NCBI GenBank assembly: GCA_937926545.1
Contig: CALAZW010000034.1
Location: forward strand, 62,001 to 126,000
DNA from: an uncultured Helcococcus sp.
GTDB taxonomy: Bacteria > Bacillota > Clostridia > Tissierellales > Peptoniphilaceae
DNA: 64,000 nt
Direction of reading: 5' to 3'
Part shown: positions 59,715 through 64,000 of the stretch, one piece after another
Position numbering within the stretch: position 1 is the first letter of the stretch
Layout of the letters: every line of letters starts with the position of its first letter
Made by a program: the position numbers and the translations under genes
Notes under the pieces: model-generated
Databases searched by the model: none
The model's input: the letters and a program-made list of their open reading frames with translations, nothing else
What the model was told of the DNA's origin: nothing

Positions 59715-61605
59715 CGCTTTTCCTTCTCATGGTTTCTAAATGAATTAAGATTACATTTATATCAGCAGGACTTACACCTGATATACGTGAGGCCTGACCT
59801 ACAGAATCCGGCTTAATTGCATTTAATTTTTGAACGGCTTCATTTTTTAAGCCCTTTACTTCCTTATAGTCTCCTATATGGTCTAGTCTTTTTCTTTCTA
59901 ATTTCTTAAATTGTGAAATTTGCATTTCTTGTTTTTTAATATAGCCTTCATATTTTATTTGAGTTTCAACTTCAAGGTAAAACTCCCTTGGAATCTCCGG
60001 TCTTTCTGCGTCCAGTATGATCGTGTTTTCATAGGTAAGTTCTGGCCTTCTTAAAAGGTCATGAAGACTTAAGCCAGTTTTTAAAGGTGTTGAACCCAAA
60101 TCCACTAACTTACTGTTAATTTCTTCCTTTGGATTAATGGAAATAGATTTTAACCTGGCTATTTCTTCTTCAATTATATTCTTTTTATTTAACATTACCT
60201 CATATCTATCTTCCTTAACCAGGCCTAAATCATAACCCTTTTGAGTTAGTCTTAAATCAGCATTATCCTGTCTTAAGGCTAGTCTATATTCAGCTCTAGA
60301 TGTCATCATCCTATAAGGCTCATCAGTCCCCTTGGTTACCAAGTCATCAATTAAAACCCCTATATAGGCTTCAGACCTATCAAGGACAAAGGCTTCCTTA
60401 CCATCTATATTTTGAACAGCATTGATACCTGCCATCAAGCCTTGGGCTGCAGCTTCTTCATAGCCAGAAGATCCATTTATTTGTCCAGCAAAGAAAAGAT
60501 TCTTTATATGGGAACTTTCCAAGTTTGACTTAAGTATAGTAGAGTCTATACAGTCATACTCTATACCATAGGCAGATCGCATGATTTCAACATTTTCCAA
60601 GCCTATTATGGTCTTATAAAGCTCCTTTTGCACCTCTTCTGGTAGGGTTGAGCTCACTCCTTGAACATACATCTCTTGGGTATCTAGGCCTTCTGGTTCA
60701 ATGAAGACCTGATGGGTTCCCTTGTCTGGAAATCTCACTATCTTATCTTCTATGGAAGGACAATATCTTGGTCCTACTCCCTTTACTATACCAGCATACA
60801 TGGGACTTCTATGAAGGTTGTCCCTAATTATTTCATGGGTTCTTTCTGTTGTACTGGTCAAGTAGCAAACCTCTTGCTCCATATCAAATTTCTTTCCTAT
60901 ATTTAGGAAGGAAAATGGAGTTATATGTTCATCTCCCGATTGAATCTCCATAACTTCAAGATTCAAGCTTCTCTTGTGAACCCTGGCTGGAGTACCTGTT
61001 TTAAATCTTCTTAGTTCTATACCGTTATCAAGTAGGGTATTGGAAAACTCAGTTGATGCCTTCATTCCATGAGGGCCTGAGGTATAACTTAATTCTCCCA
61101 TTAAAATTAGACCGTTCAAATAGGTTCCTGTGGCTACTACTACAGCCTTGGCCTTGTAAATAGCCCCTTGAATAGTCATAACTCCTACTACTTTTCCATC
61201 TTCTATTACCAAGTCCTTGGCCTCAGCCTCAACTAAATAAAGATTTTCTTGGGCCTCTAATACCTTCTTCATTTCAGTATGGTATTTTTTCTTGTCTGCC
61301 TGTACTCTTAAAGAGTGTATTGCCGGTCCCTTGGACGTATTAAGCATCCTTGATTGGATAAAGGTCTTATCTATGTTAAGGGCCATTTCCCCCCCTAAGG
61401 CGTCAACCTCTCTTACCAAATGTCCCTTACCTGTTCCCCCAATATTAGGGTTACAAGGTAGATCAGCTATAGAATCCAAACTAATGGTCATAATAACTGT
61501 TTGCTTGCCCATTCTAGCAGCTGCAAGGGCTGCTTCTATACCAGCATGGCCAGCCCCTATAACTACTACATCTACTTCCTTATCTATATATGATTTAACT
61601 TCCAT
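59707..61605 (-). CDS. mnmG: tRNA uridine carboxymethylaminomethyl modification enzyme MnmG
   Basis: 632-residue FAD protein that with MnmE modifies U34 of tRNAs. Visible motifs: FAD-binding [69 protein letters not shown] and the C-terminal [15 protein letters not shown]. Nine bases after mnmE. Confidence 0.98.
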   Translation of the reverse strand: MEVKSYIDKEVDVVVIGAGHAGIEAALAAARMGKQTVIMTISLDSIADLPCNPNIGGTGKGHLVREVDALGGEMALNIDKTFIQSRMLNTSKGPAIHSLRVQADKKKYHTEMKKVLEAQENLYLVEAEAKDLVIEDGKVVGVMTIQGAIYKAKAVVVATGTYLNGLILMGELSYTSGPHGMKASTEFSNTLLDNGIELRRFKTGTPARVHKRSLNLEVMEIQSGDEHITPFSFLNIGKKFDMEQEVCYLTSTTERTHEIIRDNLHRSPMYAGIVKGVGPRYCPSIEDKIVRFPDKGTHQVFIEPEGLDTQEMYVQGVSSTLPEEVQKELYKTIIGLENVEIMRSAYGIEYDCIDSTILKSNLESSHIKNLFFAGQINGSSGYEEAAAQGLMAGINAVQNIDGKEAFVLDRSEAYIGVLIDDLVTKGTDEPYRMMTSRAEYRLALRQDNADLRLTQKGYDLGLVKEDRYEVMLNKKNIIEEEIARLKSISINPKEEINSKLVDLGSTPLKTGLSLHDLLRRPELTYENTIILDAERPEIPREFYLEVETQIKYEGYIKKQEMQISQFKKLERKRLDHIGDYKEVKGLKNEAVQKLNAIKPDSVGQASRISGVSPADINVILIHLETMRRKSDD

Positions 61606-61614
61606 AATTCTCCT

Positions 61615-62988
61615 TTACTTACCTATACAAAAATCTTTAAAGATCTTGTCTAAGACATCATCTTCAATGGTTTCTCCTGTTATCTCTCCTAAAAGAGTAT
61701 AAGCATTTCTTAGATCTATTTCAATAGCATCTAAAGGATAACCATTTCTAACATCTTCAATTGATTCTTTAAGGGATTCATAGGCTTGCTCAATAATATG
61801 TTTATGTCTCAGGTTGGTTATAATTGTATCGTCTGTTATATTTATTTCCCCATCGAAGAACATATCCATAATGGACTCTTCCAACTCCTCCACACCCTTG
61901 TGGTTCTTTATAGACATATCTATAAGCTTAACATCCTTAAATCTCTCTTCCAGTTGGCCCCTGTCGGCCCTAGCTCCTAAGTCGTTCTTGTTTAATAAGA
62001 TAATAGACTTTCTATCCCTTATCAAGGACATTATCTTTTCATCTTCTTCATCAAACTCTCTGGATACATCAAAGATAGCTATTATCAAATCAGCCCCATC
62101 TATAAGCTCTATACTCTTGTTTACACCTATTGACTCTACCAGGTCTTCAGTGTCCCTAATGCCGGCTGTGTCTGTTATTTTTAGGGATACTCCGCCCAAA
62201 TCAAGGTATTCCTCTATGGTATCTCTTGTCGTTCCTGGTACGTCAGTTACAATTGCCCTATTTTCTTTAAGAAGGGCATTTAGTAAAGAGGACTTGCCCA
62301 CATTAGGCTTACCTATTATAACAGTATTTATACCCTCTTTTAAGATTCGGCCCTTGTTGGAAGAATTAATCATTTTATCAAGTCTTCTTAAAACCTCATC
62401 TCCAGTTTCCAATAAGGGTTCAACTGGTAACTCATTTTGCATATCTTCCATAAAGTTTATAGAGTACTCAACTCTAGCTAACATATCAAGAATCATATCC
62501 TTAAGTTCTTTTACCTCAGAACCTAGACCACCCTCCAATTGATTCAAGGATGCTTCATAGGACTTGTCTGTCTTAGCATGGATTAAATCTATTACTGATT
62601 CAGCCTGAGACAGATCTAATCTACCATTTAAAAAGGCCCTCTTGGTAAATTCTCCCCTATCCGCCACCATGGCTCCCTTCTTTAATAGGACATTGAATAC
62701 CTTCTTTACGGCTATGGTTCCTCCATGACAATAGATTTCCACCATATCTTCCCTAGTATAGGTTCTAGGTCCTGCCATAAAGGCTATTAAAACTTCATCT
62801 AGCATTAAATCATCATCATAGACAAAACCATACTGTAGGTATCTATTCTTTACCTTTTCTATTTTTTCTTTCTTAAAATTTCTAAAAACCATCTTGGCTA
62901 TATCATGGGATCTGGGTCCGGTCATTCTAACTATACCGATTCCAGCCTCTCCTATAGCAGTTGATATAGCTGCAACTGTTGTATCCAT
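61615..62988 (-). CDS. mnmE: tRNA modification GTPase MnmE
   Basis: A 457-residue GTPase: N-terminal formyl-THF domain (DTTVAAISTAIGEAGIGIVRMTG), G1 GKPNVGKSS, G2 GTTRDT, G3 DTAGI, G4 NKND and the essential C-terminal FCIGK cysteine. Partner of MnmG. Its leader contains a TGTAAA-N5-TTTACA palindrome and follows the jag terminator, so mnmE-mnmG-rsmG form their own unit. Confidence 0.98.
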   Translation of the reverse strand: MDTTVAAISTAIGEAGIGIVRMTGPRSHDIAKMVFRNFKKEKIEKVKNRYLQYGFVYDDDLMLDEVLIAFMAGPRTYTREDMVEIYCHGGTIAVKKVFNVLLKKGAMVADRGEFTKRAFLNGRLDLSQAESVIDLIHAKTDKSYEASLNQLEGGLGSEVKELKDMILDMLARVEYSINFMEDMQNELPVEPLLETGDEVLRRLDKMINSSNKGRILKEGINTVIIGKPNVGKSSLLNALLKENRAIVTDVPGTTRDTIEEYLDLGGVSLKITDTAGIRDTEDLVESIGVNKSIELIDGADLIIAIFDVSREFDEEDEKIMSLIRDRKSIILLNKNDLGARADRGQLEERFKDVKLIDMSIKNHKGVEELEESIMDMFFDGEINITDDTIITNLRHKHIIEQAYESLKESIEDVRNGYPLDAIEIDLRNAYTLLGEITGETIEDDVLDKIFKDFCIGK

Positions 62989-63010
62989 ACTTCACCTCTT
63001 TATATATTTA

Positions 63011-63027
63011 TGTAAAGTTCTTTTACA
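63011..63027. promoter_or_regulatory. TGTAAA-N5-TTTACA palindrome at the mnmE promoter
   Basis: Two six-base inverted arms around GTTCT. An overlapping longer repeat, GTAAAGTT and AACTTTAC around CTTTTACA, lies at 63012-63035. It sits where the mnmE promoter should be; no known operator fits exactly. Confidence 0.4.
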
Positions 63028-63061
63028 AACTTTACCCTATCTTTGTATACTTTTATTTATA

Positions 63062-63090
63062 TTAAAACTCCCCTAAATCTAGGGGAGTTT
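63062..63090 (-). terminator. jag terminator
   Basis: AAACTCCCCTA, AATC, TAGGGGAGTTT, an 11-bp perfect stem, followed on the minus strand by TTTTAAT, between jag and mnmE. Confidence 0.85.
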
Positions 63091-63091
63091 A

Positions 63092-63955
63092 TTAACCTTT
63101 ATATTTAATAATTACTTTTCTATTTGGGAACTTACCTTGAGATATGGTTTCCACTTCCTTGTAATCTTGTAAAACAAAATGTACAATTCTTCTTTCATAG
63201 GAGTTCATAGGTTCCATTGCCATAGCCTTTTTATGTTTAATAACCTTATAGGCTGTCTTTCTAGCATTGTTTTCTATAGACTCTTTTCTCCTACCTCTGT
63301 AGTCGGCAACATCTAAAGTAACCCTTACATATTCCTTGGAATACTTGTTGGCTATAATACTTATAATGTATTGTAGCGCATCTAAGGTTTCACCCTTTCT
63401 ACCGATTACGATTCCCGTATCAGATTCTGATATATCATATAATTCAGCTTCGATATTCCCCTTTTCTTCAGAGACTCTTACCTTGGCAACTATATGCATA
63501 TCATCTATAATACTTTCTAATCTATCCTTAACAATATCCAAAAGATCCCCTTGCTCAGATGGTTCTTCTACCAATACTGTTTCTTCCAATTTTTCTTTTA
63601 CTACTGTTTTTTCCTGTGGCTTATTATCTGTTGATTTTTTTACCACTTGTCTGTCTTTTTTAACTTCTTCCTTAACTTCTTTCTTTTCTACTTCTTTAAC
63701 TACTTCTTCTGGTTTAATGGAGTTATTAGTTTCTTTTGTAGTTTCTTCTCCGTAGATATTATGTATATCTATTGTGAAGTCTTCTTTTTCTGTGATTTTA
63801 ACCATGGCATCTTTCGCACCAAAAATTCCAAATACACCTGATTTAGGTTCTTCAAGAATTTCTATATCACAGTCCTTTTCAGATAAGTTTAACTCCATTA
63901 GACCTAATCTAATGGCTTCATCTATAGTTTTAGCCGTCTTAATAACAGACTTCAT
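63092..63955 (-). CDS. jag: KhpB/Jag (EloR) RNA-binding protein
   Basis: 287 residues: a Jag-N domain (SVIKTAKTIDEAIRLGLMELNL with KSGVFGIFGAKDAMVKI), a long charged linker rich in Lys, Glu and Val (about 80-135), a KH domain with IGRKGETLDALQYIISIIANK and an R3H domain ending ERRIVHFVLQDYKEVETISQGKFPNRKVII. With KhpA it controls cell elongation in streptococci and others. In Firmicutes it is co-transcribed with yidC near dnaA, and the few bases to its right fit that. Confidence 0.95.
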   Translation of the reverse strand: MKSVIKTAKTIDEAIRLGLMELNLSEKDCDIEILEEPKSGVFGIFGAKDAMVKITEKEDFTIDIHNIYGEETTKETNNSIKPEEVVKEVEKKEVKEEVKKDRQVVKKSTDNKPQEKTVVKEKLEETVLVEEPSEQGDLLDIVKDRLESIIDDMHIVAKVRVSEEKGNIEAELYDISESDTGIVIGRKGETLDALQYIISIIANKYSKEYVRVTLDVADYRGRRKESIENNARKTAYKVIKHKKAMAMEPMNSYERRIVHFVLQDYKEVETISQGKFPNRKVIIKYKG

Positions 63956-63975
63956 TATTACTCCTTAAACTATTC

Positions 63976-64000
63976 TTATTTATTGCGACTAACCAATCTG
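63976..64000 (-). CDS. C-terminal end of an upstream gene, possibly yidC
   Basis: Only 7 codons and a stop are visible (RLVSRNK then TAA at 63978-63976), 20 bases before the jag ATG. The identity rests on the conserved yidC-jag order and a basic tail; the sequence alone cannot prove it. Confidence 0.25.

Noticed and set aside
61814..62542. Long plus-strand open frame of 242 codons opposite mnmE
   Set aside because: It lies wholly inside a clear MnmE gene on the other strand, reads as serine/isoleucine-rich nonsense and has no ribosome site. Similar shadows at 563-1057, 2438-3001 and 63336-63755 were dropped for the same reason.
1..64000. CRISPR arrays, rRNA, tRNA, toxin-antitoxin, retron, defence or phage genes
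   Set aside because: No repeat-spacer pattern, cloverleaf or rRNA core, reverse transcriptase, nuclease-defence gene or phage gene was seen. The only mobile DNA is the IS3-family element, and no novel multi-gene system could be supported.

Overview
The window comes from the chromosome of a low-GC, Gram-positive anaerobe. It carries a two-cluster 4Fe-4S ferredoxin, Pta, Firmicute-type ClpX/ClpP/Tig, RicT, the c-di-AMP receptors DarA and DarB, G5/3D-domain wall proteins and DUF4446 beside parAB. The mix best fits a Tissierellia/Peptoniphilaceae-like or clostridial lineage (an inference; no rRNA or tRNA gene is present to place it). The right end holds the order jag-mnmE-mnmG-rsmG-(cinA)-parA-parB, typical of the flank of dnaA/oriC, so the origin probably lies just beyond base 64000. 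Apart from one intact IS3-family element, the region is mainly housekeeping core, and I found no defence system, prophage, CRISPR array or biosynthetic cluster.

Layout: 1-8905 (all minus) has lon (5' part), clpX, clpP, tig, then glmM-cca-degV-orphan solute-binding protein. 9003-11705 (plus) has two paralogous G5-domain secreted proteins. 11727-15464 (minus) has rsmI, ferredoxin, ricT, holB, darA, tmk. 15580-17607 (plus) is a eukaryote-type branching enzyme. 17646-23120 (minus) has htpG behind a CIRCE-like operator, then an operon of an Asp23-like protein, a glucosaminidase and an amidase. 23277-27548 has darB (plus), an IS3/IS150-type element inserted in the loop of the darB/nagA terminator, nagA (minus) and galE (plus). 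27609-36695 (minus) has apbE with a twin-repeat exported protein, an esterase-cupin fusion, recR, ybaB, dnaX, rpsR-ssb-rpsF and a TIM-barrel protein. 36818-43558 has an M16C protease, an HTH/coiled-coil protein, a divergent LysR regulator and a CstA-type transporter. 43637-51323 (minus) has nitroreductase, upp, rpiB, sua5, a CDF transporter, a MATE transporter, a DsbA-like/wHTH protein, a HAD hydrolase and a SpoU methylase. 51435-52901 is pncB (plus). 52943-63955 (minus) has an M23 G5 protein, pta, DUF4446, parB, parA, cinA, rsmG, mnmG, mnmE and jag.

The most notable signals are regulatory. Direct repeats TGTWAH-N5-TGTWAH, the WalR (YycF) operator of Bacillus and Staphylococcus, precede four wall-related transcription units: both G5 genes, the divergent hydrolase/darB promoters and the M23 gene. 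Together they read as a local WalRK wall-homeostasis regulon. A CIRCE-like operator sits at htpG, two parS-like palindromes with an altered centre lie near parAB, and a four-box DnaA cluster lies about 15 kb from the jag end. Two genes (MATE transporter, parB) appear to start at AUA or AUU. An ApbE-linked exported protein has lost its lipobox cysteine.
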